A stretch of 64,000 nt of DNA from Streptomyces sp. SCL15-4 (GTDB lineage: Bacteria; Actinomycetota; Actinomycetes; Streptomycetales; Streptomycetaceae): NCBI RefSeq assembly GCF_033366695.1, contig NZ_JAOBTQ010000001.1:2232001-2296000 (forward strand). Direction: 5' to 3'. The position numbers and the translations under genes are program-made. Positions 1 through 7,695 of the stretch are shown one piece after another. How positions within the stretch are numbered: the stretch's first letter is position 1; each line of letters begins with the position of its first letter. Under the pieces are notes generated by a model. That model had not been told where the DNA came from, made no database searches, and saw only the letters and a program-made list of their open reading frames with translations.

Positions 1-1
1 G

Positions 2-454
2 GGCCGCACCCGGACCCTGGTGGACGCGTTCGAGGAGGCCGAGGGGCGCCGGCCGCGCATCCTGGTCGCGAAGATGGGCCAGGACGGCCACGACCGCGGC
101 CAGAAGGTGATCGCGACGGCCTTCGCCGACCTCGGTTTCGACGTGGACGTCGGCCCGCTGTTCCAGACGCCCGAGGAGGTCGCCCGGCAGGCGGTCGAGG
201 CGGATGTGCACGTGGTCGGGGTGTCCTCGCTGGCCGCCGGGCACCTCACGCTCGTCCCGGCGCTGCGCGAGCGGCTCGCCGAGGAGGGCCGCGAGGACAT
301 CATGATCGTGGTCGGCGGGGTGATCCCGCCACAGGACGTGCCGACGCTGCGCGAGATGGGCGCGGCGGAGGTGTTCCTGCCGGGGACGGTGATCCCGGAC
401 GCGGCCCACGACCTGGTCAAGCGGCTGGCGGCCGACCTCGGTCACGAGCTGTAG
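2..454 (+). CDS. mutB: Methylmalonyl-CoA mutase, C-terminal cobalamin-binding part (5' truncated)
   Basis: The frame is open from base 2, so this is the 3' end (about 150 residues) of a gene starting outside the window. It is the B12-binding domain of the large subunit of adenosylcobalamin-dependent methylmalonyl-CoA mutase, which interconverts succinyl-CoA and (R)-methylmalonyl-CoA. The base-off cobalamin motif DxHxxG is visible in GQDGHDRG, followed by the conserved [11 protein letters not shown] and [10 protein letters not shown] strands. An internal GTG at base 20 could be mistaken for a start, but homology continues upstream of it ([15 protein letters not shown]). meaB follows 5 bases downstream. 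The enzyme links central metabolism to the methylmalonyl-CoA extender pool used by the neighbouring PKS. Whether it serves the cluster or is ordinary housekeeping cannot be told from position alone. Confidence 0.93.
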   Translation, partial: GRTRTLVDAFEEAEGRRPRILVAKMGQDGHDRGQKVIATAFADLGFDVDVGPLFQTPEEVARQAVEADVHVVGVSSLAAGHLTLVPALRERLAEEGREDIMIVVGGVIPPQDVPTLREMGAAEVFLPGTVIPDAAHDLVKRLAADLGHEL

Positions 455-459
455 CGGCG

Positions 460-1464
460 ATGGCAGCGATCGATCTCGACACGTATGTGAAGGGTGTGCT
501 CGACGGGAAGCGGGCCCTGGTGGCCCGCGCCATCACGCTCGTGGAGTCCACCCGGCCGCAGCACCGGGAGCTGGCGCAGCGGCTGCTGACCGAGTTGCTG
601 CCGTACAGCGGCCGGGCGCGGCGGATCGGGGTGAGCGGGGTGCCCGGGGTCGGCAAGTCGACGTTCATCGACGCGTTCGGCACGATGCTGACCTCGCTCG
701 GGCACCGGGTCGCGGTGCTCGCCGTCGACCCGTCCTCGACCCGTACGGGCGGCTCCATCCTCGGCGACAAGACGCGGATGGAGCGGCTCGCGGTCGATCC
801 GGCGGCCTTCGTGCGGCCCTCTCCCAGCGCCGGCACGCTGGGCGGGGTCGCCAAGGCCACCCGGGAGTCGATGGTGGTGATGGAGGCGGCCGGCTACGAC
901 GTGATCCTGGTGGAGACCGTCGGGGTGGGCCAGTCGGAGACGGCGGTCGCCGACATGGTGGACTCCTTCCTGCTGCTGACCCTGGCCCGCACGGGAGATC
1001 AGCTGCAGGGCATCAAGAAGGGCGTCCTGGAGCTGGCCGACGTGATCGCCGTGAACAAGGCGGACGGCCCGCACGAGCGGGACGCGCGGGCCGCGGCCCG
1101 GGAACTGGCGGGCGCGCTCCGGCTGATGCACGGCAAGGAGGCCTTCTGGACGCCGCCGGTGCTGCACTGCAGCGCTCGGGAGTCGGCCGGTCTGGACACG
1201 GTGTGGGAGCGGCTGGAGCAGCACCGCCGGCTGCTTCAGAGCACCGGGCGGCTGGCGGCCAAGCGCCGGGACCAGCAGGTCGGCTGGGTGTGGACGATGG
1301 TCCGCGACGAGCTGCTGGGCCGGCTGCACGCCGACGCGGCGGTGCGCGCCGCCGCGCCGGACCTGGAACGGCGGGTCCGCGAGGGCGAGCTGACGGCGAC
1401 CCTGGCGGCGGAGCGGATCCTGGCCGCCTTCGAGGGCCGTACGGCTCCGGCGGCCGGGGACTGA
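460..1464 (+). CDS. meaB: Methylmalonyl-CoA mutase-associated GTPase MeaB
   Basis: 334-residue SIMIBI-class P-loop GTPase that protects and reloads the cobalamin cofactor of methylmalonyl-CoA mutase. Visible motifs are Walker A GVPGVGKS (residues 60-67), the metal-binding VDPSS near residue 89, the ETVGVGQSE switch/Walker B region (152-160) and the guanine-specificity motif NKAD (199-202). Length is normal for the ArgK/MeaB family. The ATG lies 5 bases after the mutase stop, so the two genes are co-transcribed and probably translationally coupled. A C-terminal helical extension supports dimerisation, as in known MeaB proteins. The gene ends facing the convergent P450 gene, with a perfect inverted repeat between them. 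Confidence 0.95.
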   Translation: MAAIDLDTYVKGVLDGKRALVARAITLVESTRPQHRELAQRLLTELLPYSGRARRIGVSGVPGVGKSTFIDAFGTMLTSLGHRVAVLAVDPSSTRTGGSILGDKTRMERLAVDPAAFVRPSPSAGTLGGVAKATRESMVVMEAAGYDVILVETVGVGQSETAVADMVDSFLLLTLARTGDQLQGIKKGVLELADVIAVNKADGPHERDARAAARELAGALRLMHGKEAFWTPPVLHCSARESAGLDTVWERLEQHRRLLQSTGRLAAKRRDQQVGWVWTMVRDELLGRLHADAAVRAAAPDLERRVREGELTATLAAERILAAFEGRTAPAAGD

Positions 1465-1472
1465 CCGGGCGG

Positions 1473-1506
1473 GCGCGGTCCCGGGGACGTGCCCGCGGGA
1501 CCGCGC
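1473..1506. terminator. Bidirectional terminator-like hairpin between meaB and the PKS operon
   Basis: An 11-bp perfect inverted repeat (GCGCGGTCCCG at 1473-1483, its complement at 1496-1506) with a 12-base loop fills the 54-base gap between two convergent genes. No U-tract follows, which is usual for Streptomyces hairpins. It probably ends both the mutB-meaB transcript and the long minus-strand PKS transcript. Confidence 0.7.
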
Positions 1507-1518
1507 ACCGGGCCGGTG

Positions 1519-2745
1519 CTACCAGGCGACGGGCAGCGAGGTCACGCCGTGGATCAGCCGGCCGGCGGACCGGGGCACCTGATCGGCCGGGATGTCCAGG
1601 CGGAGCGTGGGGAACCGGCGCAGCAGGGTGCCGAGGGCGATCTCCAGCTCCAGGCGGGCCAGTCCGGCGCCGAGGCAGTAGTGGATGCCGTAGCCGAAGG
1701 TCAGGTGCTGGGCGCCGGGGACGCGGGCGACGTCGAGGGTGTCGGCGTCGGTGTACTGGGCGGCGTCGCGGTTGGCCGAGGCCAGGGAGGCGAGGACGGC
1801 GGTGCCCGCGGGCACCAGGGTGTCGCCCAGCTTCACGTCCTCGGTGGCGATGCGCAGGGTCGCCTCGTCGCCCGGCGGGACGAACCGCAGCAGCTCCTCG
1901 ACGGCGGCCGGGACGGCGGCGGGGTCGCGGCGGACCGCCTCGAACTGGTCGGGGTGGGTCAGCAGCGCGAGGACGCTGTTGCCGATCTGGTTGGTGGTGG
2001 TCTCGTGCCCGGCGATGAGGAGGGTGATCGCCAGGTGCAGCAGTTCCTCCTCGTCGAGCCGTTCGGCGTCGGCCTCGTGGATCGACACCAGGGCGGACAG
2101 CAGGTCGTCGCCGGGCTGCCGCTGCTTGGCGGCGATGAGGGCTCCGAGGTAGCCGGCGAGGCCGTTGTGCGCGGCGACGATCCGCTCGACGGGCAGGGAG
2201 ACGGTGGACAGGACGGTGCCGGACCACTCGGCGATCTGTTCGCGCTCGTCCAGCGGGACTCCGAGGAGTTCGCAGATGACGGTCACGGGCAGCGGGAAGG
2301 CGAGCGCGGGGACGAGGTCGGCCGGGGAGCCGGTGCGCTCCATGGCGTCCAGCAGTTCGTCGGTGCGCGCCTGGATGCGCGGGCGCAGCGCCGCCACCCG
2401 GCGGGCGGTGAACTCCCGGGACACCAGCCGGCGCACCCGGGTGTGCTCCGGCGGGTCCATGGTGAGCAGGTTCTTGGCGTTCTGCGGCTCGGTGCCGATG
2501 CGGGGCGCACCGGGGCGGGCGGTGGCGGCCCGGCTGAACCGGGTGTCGGACAGCACCGTGCGCACCGAGTCGTAGTCGGTGACCATCAGGGCCCGGTCAC
2601 CGCTGGGCATGCGGATGCCGGAGACCGGGCAGGTCTCGCGCAGCCGCCGGTACTCGGGGGCCGGTTCCAGCGCGGTGGGCCGCTCGAAGGGGTAGGCGAG
2701 GGGGGCGTTGTCGACCGTGTTGTCGGTCACGTTGCGTACTGCCAA
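1519..2745 (-). CDS. Cytochrome P450 (last gene of the PKS operon)
   Basis: 408-residue soluble bacterial P450, likely CYP107-like. The oxygen-activating I-helix motif is AGHETT, the K-helix ExxR is in EELLRF, and the haem loop FGYGIHYCLG supplies the thiolate Cys357. The length is complete. It starts at TTG 2745, 25 bases after the CCR stop; a GTG at 2730 is an alternative and neither has a strong ribosome-binding site. As the final gene of the same-strand PKS operon it most likely hydroxylates, epoxidises or further oxidises the released polyketide. The substrate position cannot be read from sequence. It differs clearly from the other P450 in the locus (4191-5384), so the two probably act at different carbons or steps. 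Confidence 0.92.
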   Translation of the reverse strand: MAVRNVTDNTVDNAPLAYPFERPTALEPAPEYRRLRETCPVSGIRMPSGDRALMVTDYDSVRTVLSDTRFSRAATARPGAPRIGTEPQNAKNLLTMDPPEHTRVRRLVSREFTARRVAALRPRIQARTDELLDAMERTGSPADLVPALAFPLPVTVICELLGVPLDEREQIAEWSGTVLSTVSLPVERIVAAHNGLAGYLGALIAAKQRQPGDDLLSALVSIHEADAERLDEEELLHLAITLLIAGHETTTNQIGNSVLALLTHPDQFEAVRRDPAAVPAAVEELLRFVPPGDEATLRIATEDVKLGDTLVPAGTAVLASLASANRDAAQYTDADTLDVARVPGAQHLTFGYGIHYCLGAGLARLELEIALGTLLRRFPTLRLDIPADQVPRSAGRLIHGVTSLPVAW

Positions 2746-2770
2746 TCTGTGTGGGCCTGCGGGTGGGGGG

Positions 2771-4114
2771 TCAGGCGGTGCGGAAGCGGTTGATGGCCGG
2801 TTCGTGCCGCTCGCGCAGCCCGGGGTCGGTGACGCCCAGGCCCTCGCGCGGGGCGAGGCAGAGCACTCCGACCTTGCCGTGGTGGCGGTTGCGGTGGACG
2901 TCGCCGACGGCCTGGCCGATGCCGTCGAGCGGGTAGGTGCGCGACAGCGTGGGGTGGATGCGGCCCTTGACGACGAGCCGGTTGGCCTCCCACGCCTCGC
3001 GGTAGTTGGCGAAGTGCGAGCCGATGATCCGCTTCAGGTGCATCCAGAGGTAGCGGTTGTCGAACTCGTGCCGGTAGCCGGAGGTGGAGGCACAGGTCAC
3101 GATGGTGCCGCCGCGCCGGGCGACGTAGACGGAGGCGCCGAAGGTCTCCCGGCCCGGGTGCTCGAAGACGATGTCCACGTCCTCGCCGCCGGTCAGCTCG
3201 CGGATCCGGCCGCCGAGCCGCTTCCACTCCCGGGGGTCCTGGGTGTCCTCGTCGCGCCAGAAGCGGTAGTCCTCCGCGTTCCGGTCGATGATCGCCTCGA
3301 CGCCCATGGCGCGGCAGATCTCCGCCTTCTGCGGGCTGGAGACCACGCAGATCGGTATCGCGCCCCCCGCCAGCGCGTACTGAGTGGCGTAGGAGCCGAG
3401 TCCGCCGCCGGCGCCCCAGATCAGCACGGTGTCGCCGACCTTCATGCCGGCGCCGTTGCGCGAGACGAGCTGGCGGTAGGCGGTGGAGTTGACCAGGCCG
3501 GGCGCGGCGGCCTCCTCCCAGGTCAGGTGGGCGGCCTTGGGCATCAGCTGGTTGGCCTTCACCAGCGCCAGCTGGGCCAGTCCGCCGTAGTTGGTCTCGA
3601 AGCCCCAGATCCGCTGCTCGGGGTCGAGCATGGTGTCGTCGTGGCCGGCGGCGTCCTCGAGTTCGACGGACAGGCAGTGCGCGACCACGCGGTCGCCGGG
3701 GTGCCAGCGGCGCACTCCGGGGCCGGTGCGCAGGACCACGCCGGACAGGTCGGAGCCGATCACGTGGTAGGGCTGGTCGTGCCGGGCGGCGGGACCGCCG
3801 GTGCGGGCGTAGCGTTCGAGGAACGCGAAGGTCGGCACGGGCGAGAACAGCGCGCTCCACACCGTGTTGTAGTTGACGGAGCTGGCCATGACGGCGATCA
3901 GGGCCTCGCCGGGGCCGGGCTCGGGGGTGGGTACGTCGCTGATGTGCAGGGCCTTGGCGGGCTCCCGGTCGGCGACCGGGATGCCGTCGAACATGTGCTG
4001 CTCGTCCTTGAACAGCACGGCGGCCCGGTACGACTCCGGTACCGGCAGGGCGGCGAAGTCGCGGGTCTCGGCGTCCGGCGACTCGATCGCGGCCACCAGG
4101 TCGGCTGTCACCAC
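2771..4114 (-). CDS. ccr: Crotonyl-CoA carboxylase/reductase
   Basis: 447-residue member of the medium-chain dehydrogenase superfamily that reductively carboxylates crotonyl-CoA with NADPH and CO2 to ethylmalonyl-CoA. The NADPH-binding glycine motif GAGGGLG is at 234-240. The residues that hold CO2 in characterised CCRs are recognisable: Asn81 in NYNTVW, Phe172-Glu173 in GFETNYGG and the His of IIGSHFANY. That makes it a carboxylase rather than a plain reductase. It starts at GTG 4114; a second GTG at 4111 is equally placed behind GGGAG. It sits between the two P450 genes in the PKS operon, so ethylmalonyl-CoA (or a longer alkylmalonyl-CoA) is probably a dedicated building block. The loading AT with its CAGH motif is the only obvious candidate acceptor. 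Confidence 0.94.
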   Translation of the reverse strand: MVTADLVAAIESPDAETRDFAALPVPESYRAAVLFKDEQHMFDGIPVADREPAKALHISDVPTPEPGPGEALIAVMASSVNYNTVWSALFSPVPTFAFLERYARTGGPAARHDQPYHVIGSDLSGVVLRTGPGVRRWHPGDRVVAHCLSVELEDAAGHDDTMLDPEQRIWGFETNYGGLAQLALVKANQLMPKAAHLTWEEAAAPGLVNSTAYRQLVSRNGAGMKVGDTVLIWGAGGGLGSYATQYALAGGAIPICVVSSPQKAEICRAMGVEAIIDRNAEDYRFWRDEDTQDPREWKRLGGRIRELTGGEDVDIVFEHPGRETFGASVYVARRGGTIVTCASTSGYRHEFDNRYLWMHLKRIIGSHFANYREAWEANRLVVKGRIHPTLSRTYPLDGIGQAVGDVHRNRHHGKVGVLCLAPREGLGVTDPGLRERHEPAINRFRTA

Positions 4115-4190
4115 TCAACTCCCGTGGATATAGAAGGCGTTCGGCTGTCTCGGGCGGCGGCCCGGGCGGGCCGCCACCCGTGGGCGGGGA

Positions 4191-5384
4191 CTACTGGTTG
4201 AGCTTCACGGGCAGTTCGGTCAGCCCGCGCATCACCAGGCCCGGGCGCCAGCGCAGGTCGGCGGCCGGGTCCTGGCGCTCCATGCGGGGGAAGCGCTCCA
4301 GCAGCTGGCGGAAGGCGATGTGCGCCTCCAGCCGGGCCAGCGGCGCGCCCAGGCAGTAGTGCATGCCGTAGCCGAAGGCCATGTGCTGGTTGGGCGTGCG
4401 CTCGGCGTCGAAGGTCATCGAGTCGTCGAAGACCTGCTCGTCGCGGTTGGCGGACAGCAGCGAGATCAGGACGAGTTCGCCCTCCTTGATGGTCTGCCCG
4501 CCCAGTTCCAGGGTCTCGGTGGCGACGCGGAAGCTGGCGCCGGGCACCGGGCTCTCGAAGCGCAGGAACTCCTCGACGGCGGCCGGGATGGCGTCGTGGT
4601 CGGCGCGCAGCCGCGCGGCCAGCTCGGGCCGGTCCAGCAGCAGGGCGGTGCCGTTGCCGAGGAGGTTCACGGTGGTCTCGTAGCCGGCGATGATGAGCAG
4701 GAAGCACATCGAGGTCAGCTCGTGCTCGGCGAGCCGGTCCTCGTCGTCGCGGGCGGCGATCATCGCGGACAGCAGCTTGTCGTCCGGTTCGGCCCGCTTC
4801 TGCGCGACGAGGTCGCGGACGTAGTGGACGAACTCGGTGACCACGTCGACCGGGAAGTTCTGGGTGCCGACGCCCGCCAGGTAGGCGTTGGACCAGGTGC
4901 GGAAGCGCTCGTGGTCGGAGACGGGCACGCCGAGCAGCTCGCAGATGACCTGCATGGGCAGCGGGTAGGCCAGGTCGCGGATGGCGTCGGGCTGCTCCTG
5001 GACGGCCATCTTGTCCAGCAGGTCGCTGGTCATCTGCTCGATCATCGGCCTGAGGTGTTCGATCCGCTTGGCGGTGAACACCGAGGAGACCAGGCGCCGC
5101 AGCCGGGTGTGGTCGGTGCCGTCGACCCGGAGCATGTGGGTGCCCATGCTGGCGCGGATCTCGGCGGGCAGGACGTCCTGGGAGACGATCCGGGTGCCGA
5201 TGCGGTTGGACAGCCGGGCGTCGCCGAGTCCGGCGCGGCAGTCGGCGTACCGGGTGACCAGCCACAGCGGCACGCCGTTGGGCAGTTCGACCTGGAAGAG
5301 CGGGCGGTCCTCGCGCAGGCGCTCGAAGAGGTGGTGCGGGGTCTTCACGCCGTAGTCGGCGTACAGGTCGGCGAAGGTGACCAT
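4191..5384 (-). CDS. Cytochrome P450 (second tailoring oxidase)
   Basis: 397-residue bacterial P450 with a full haem loop (FGYGMHYCLG), an ExxR in EEFLRF and an I-helix motif AGYETT. In that last motif the usual His before the acidic residue is Tyr, a change seen in some CYP107/CYP105 relatives that is compatible with activity. The start ATG at 5384 follows GGAG by about 11 bases. The gene lies 52 bases after the MFS gene and 76 bases before ccr, in the same operon. It is predicted to oxidise the PKS product or to help convert the C-3/C-5 diketone terminus. The assignment to P450 is secure; substrate and position are unknown. Confidence 0.92.
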   Translation of the reverse strand: MVTFADLYADYGVKTPHHLFERLREDRPLFQVELPNGVPLWLVTRYADCRAGLGDARLSNRIGTRIVSQDVLPAEIRASMGTHMLRVDGTDHTRLRRLVSSVFTAKRIEHLRPMIEQMTSDLLDKMAVQEQPDAIRDLAYPLPMQVICELLGVPVSDHERFRTWSNAYLAGVGTQNFPVDVVTEFVHYVRDLVAQKRAEPDDKLLSAMIAARDDEDRLAEHELTSMCFLLIIAGYETTVNLLGNGTALLLDRPELAARLRADHDAIPAAVEEFLRFESPVPGASFRVATETLELGGQTIKEGELVLISLLSANRDEQVFDDSMTFDAERTPNQHMAFGYGMHYCLGAPLARLEAHIAFRQLLERFPRMERQDPAADLRWRPGLVMRGLTELPVKLNQ

Positions 5385-5436
5385 GCGGGGTGTGCTCCTT
5401 GTGTGTCGGGACGGGGTGCCGGGGCCTGTGCGGGGC

Positions 5437-6867
5437 TCAGTCGAGAGCGGGCTGCCGGGCCGGCGCGGGTGCGGCGGCGGGCGGCTTGAGGGCCGGGATG
5501 CCCAGCGCGACCGCGCCGCCGGCCAGCAGGACCGCGACGCAGATCCACAGGCCGGGGATCATCGCGTCGGTGAAGGCCTGCGCGGAGGTGTAGGTGCCGC
5601 CGCGGGCGGTGAACACGGTGGTGAGGACGGCGATGCCGAGGGCGCTGCCGATCTCCCGGACGGTGGCGTTGGTGCCGGATGCCTTGCCGATGTCCTGCGG
5701 CTGGACGGAGCTGACCACGACGACCGCGCTCGGCGCGAAGATCAGTCCGGTGCCGATGCCGCACAGCATGTACGGCACCACCATCTGCCAATCCGCGGTG
5801 GCCGGGTCGGAGATCAGCGCGCACCAGGCCAGGCCCACGGCGGCCAGTCCGAGTCCGGCGGCGATCAGCCGGGCCGGGCCCACCTTGGGGATGAGCTTGC
5901 CAGCGTACGGGGCGCAGATCGTCGGCATGACGGCCCAGGGCAGGGTCCACAGGCCGGCCACGAACGGCGAGTGGCCGCGGGCCACCTGGAGGTACTGGGC
6001 GAGGAAGAAGATCGATCCGAACAGGCCGAAGTACACGGCCAGTGACGAGAGGTTGGTCAGGGTGAAGGCGCGGCTGCGGTAGATCCTGAGCGGCAGCAGC
6101 GGTTCGGCGGCGCGGCGCTCCCACAGCACGAACGCCAGCAGCAGGACGGCCGCCGCGGCGTACAGGCCGAGGACCCGGCCGGAGGTCCAGCCGTGGTCGC
6201 TGCTGTCCACGATGGCCCAGACCAGGGCGAGCACGCCGGCCGCGCCGAGCAGCAGCCCGAGCGGGTCCAGTCCGGCGGCGGCGCCCCGGCTCTCGCGGTG
6301 CACGCGCAGCACCAGCGGCACGGCGACGAGTCCGATCGGGACGTTCAGCCAGAACAGCCAGTGCCAGCCGATGCCGGTGGTGACGGCGCCGCCGATCAGC
6401 GGGGCGATGCCGACGGCGAGGCTGCTGATGCTGGACCACACGCCGATCGCCACGCCCCGCTTCTCCGGCGGCACGGCCACGGTCAGCATCGTCAGCGACA
6501 GCGGCAGGACGGCCGCCGCGCTCATGCCCTGAAGGGCGCGCAGCGTGATGAGCGCGGCCGTGGAGGTGGACAGCGCGCAGCCGACGGAGAACAGCACGAA
6601 CAGCGTCAGCCCGGAGACGAACACCTTGCGGCGCCCGTAGCGGTCGCCGAGGCCGGCCGCGACCAGCAGCAGGCCGGCGAAGCCCAGGATGTAGCTGTTG
6701 GTGACCCACTGCAGGCCCTGCACCGAGGCGTCCAGGTCGCGCCGGATGGACGCCAGGGCGTTGGTGACCACCAGGTTGTCCAGCGCGACCATGAACATCG
6801 GCAGGGACACGGCGAGGACGGTCAGTCCGAACGGCGGGCGTGCCGGGGCAGCCGCTTCGTTTGCCAT
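5437..6867 (-). CDS. DHA2-family MFS drug/metabolite exporter
   Basis: 476-residue major facilitator of the 14-helix EmrB/QacA type, with hydrophobic segments throughout. Asp30 lies in the first helix within the antiporter signature LDNLVVTNAL, and the cytoplasmic loop motif GDRYGRR is at 74-80. It is predicted to sit in the plasma membrane and export the polyketide by proton antiport, giving efflux and perhaps self-resistance. It is flanked by the type II thioesterase (66 bases upstream) and a P450 (52 bases downstream) on the same strand, so it is very likely co-transcribed with the PKS genes. No dedicated TetR repressor lies next to it. Confidence 0.93.
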   Translation of the reverse strand: MANEAAAPARPPFGLTVLAVSLPMFMVALDNLVVTNALASIRRDLDASVQGLQWVTNSYILGFAGLLLVAAGLGDRYGRRKVFVSGLTLFVLFSVGCALSTSTAALITLRALQGMSAAAVLPLSLTMLTVAVPPEKRGVAIGVWSSISSLAVGIAPLIGGAVTTGIGWHWLFWLNVPIGLVAVPLVLRVHRESRGAAAGLDPLGLLLGAAGVLALVWAIVDSSDHGWTSGRVLGLYAAAAVLLLAFVLWERRAAEPLLPLRIYRSRAFTLTNLSSLAVYFGLFGSIFFLAQYLQVARGHSPFVAGLWTLPWAVMPTICAPYAGKLIPKVGPARLIAAGLGLAAVGLAWCALISDPATADWQMVVPYMLCGIGTGLIFAPSAVVVVSSVQPQDIGKASGTNATVREIGSALGIAVLTTVFTARGGTYTSAQAFTDAMIPGLWICVAVLLAGGAVALGIPALKPPAAAPAPARQPALD

Positions 6868-6933
6868 CGATCGTTCTTTCTGTGTCGGGGGGTGGGGCCG
6901 GCGAGGGGGGCGCCGGCCCGTGCGGGGGTGCGG

Positions 6934-7695
6934 TCAGCGGAAGCGGGCCAGGTCCTCGGCGAGCGCCCGGACCACCCGGTCCTTCTGCTCGGCCAGGTAG
7001 AAGTGGCCGCCGGGGAAGGCGCGCAGGCGGAAGTCGCCCGCGGTGTGCGCGCGCCACTCCTCGGCCTCGGCGAGCGTGACCTGCGGGTCGTCGTCGCCGA
7101 CGAGCACGCTGACCGGGCAGCGCAGGGGCGGCCCGGGCTCGTACCGGTACGACTCCACCGCCAGGTAGTCGCCGCGGATGGCCGGCATGATCATCCGGAT
7201 GACGTCGTCGTCCAGGAGCAGCCGGTCGTCGGTGCCGTTCAGGCGGCGGATCTCGCCGATGACCGCGTCGTCGTCCATGAAGCGGACCTTGGTGTCGCGC
7301 AGCGTGGGCGGGGCGGTGCGGCCGGAGGCGATCAGTCCGCGCAGGTCCAGGGAGGAGCCCCGCTCGATCCGGCGGGCCACCTCGAAGGCCACGCAGGCGC
7401 CCATGCTGTGCCCGAACAGCACCAGCCGGCGCCGGGGCAGCGATTCCAGCACGGTGACGATCTCGTCGGCGAGCCGGGCGACCGAGGTGAGCGGTGGTTC
7501 GGCGCGCCGGTCCTGCCGTCCCGGGTACTGCACCGGCAGCACCTCGGCGGTGTCGGCGAGGGCGTCCGCGAGGGGGCGGAAGTAGCTGGCGGAGCCGCCC
7601 GCGTGCGGGAAGCAGACCAGCGTCAGGTCGCTGTCCTGGGGCGCCGGGTGGTAGGGGCGGAGCCAGAGTTCGTGTGCGGTGGGGGTGTTGGTCAT
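6934..7695 (-). CDS. Type II thioesterase (PKS editing enzyme)
   Basis: 253-residue alpha/beta hydrolase of the external editing thioesterase family, which removes aberrant acyl groups such as decarboxylated extenders from PKS carrier proteins. Recognisable are the N-terminal [18 protein letters not shown], the nucleophile elbow GHSMGA (Ser97), an Asp in VLVGDDDP (about 203) and the catalytic His in GGHFYL (His231). The start ATG overlaps the stop of PKS gene D as ATGA, so the two are translationally coupled. The open frame continues far upstream without a stop, but only the part from 7695 has family homology. Confidence 0.93.
   Translation of the reverse strand: MTNTPTAHELWLRPYHPAPQDSDLTLVCFPHAGGSASYFRPLADALADTAEVLPVQYPGRQDRRAEPPLTSVARLADEIVTVLESLPRRRLVLFGHSMGACVAFEVARRIERGSSLDLRGLIASGRTAPPTLRDTKVRFMDDDAVIGEIRRLNGTDDRLLLDDDVIRMIMPAIRGDYLAVESYRYEPGPPLRCPVSVLVGDDDPQVTLAEAEEWRAHTAGDFRLRAFPGGHFYLAEQKDRVVRALAEDLARFR

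Noticed and set aside
20..454. Treating the first frame as a complete 144-residue small B12-binding protein starting at GTG 20
   Set aside because: The frame and the mutase-like sequence continue upstream to the window edge, so it is the end of the large subunit.
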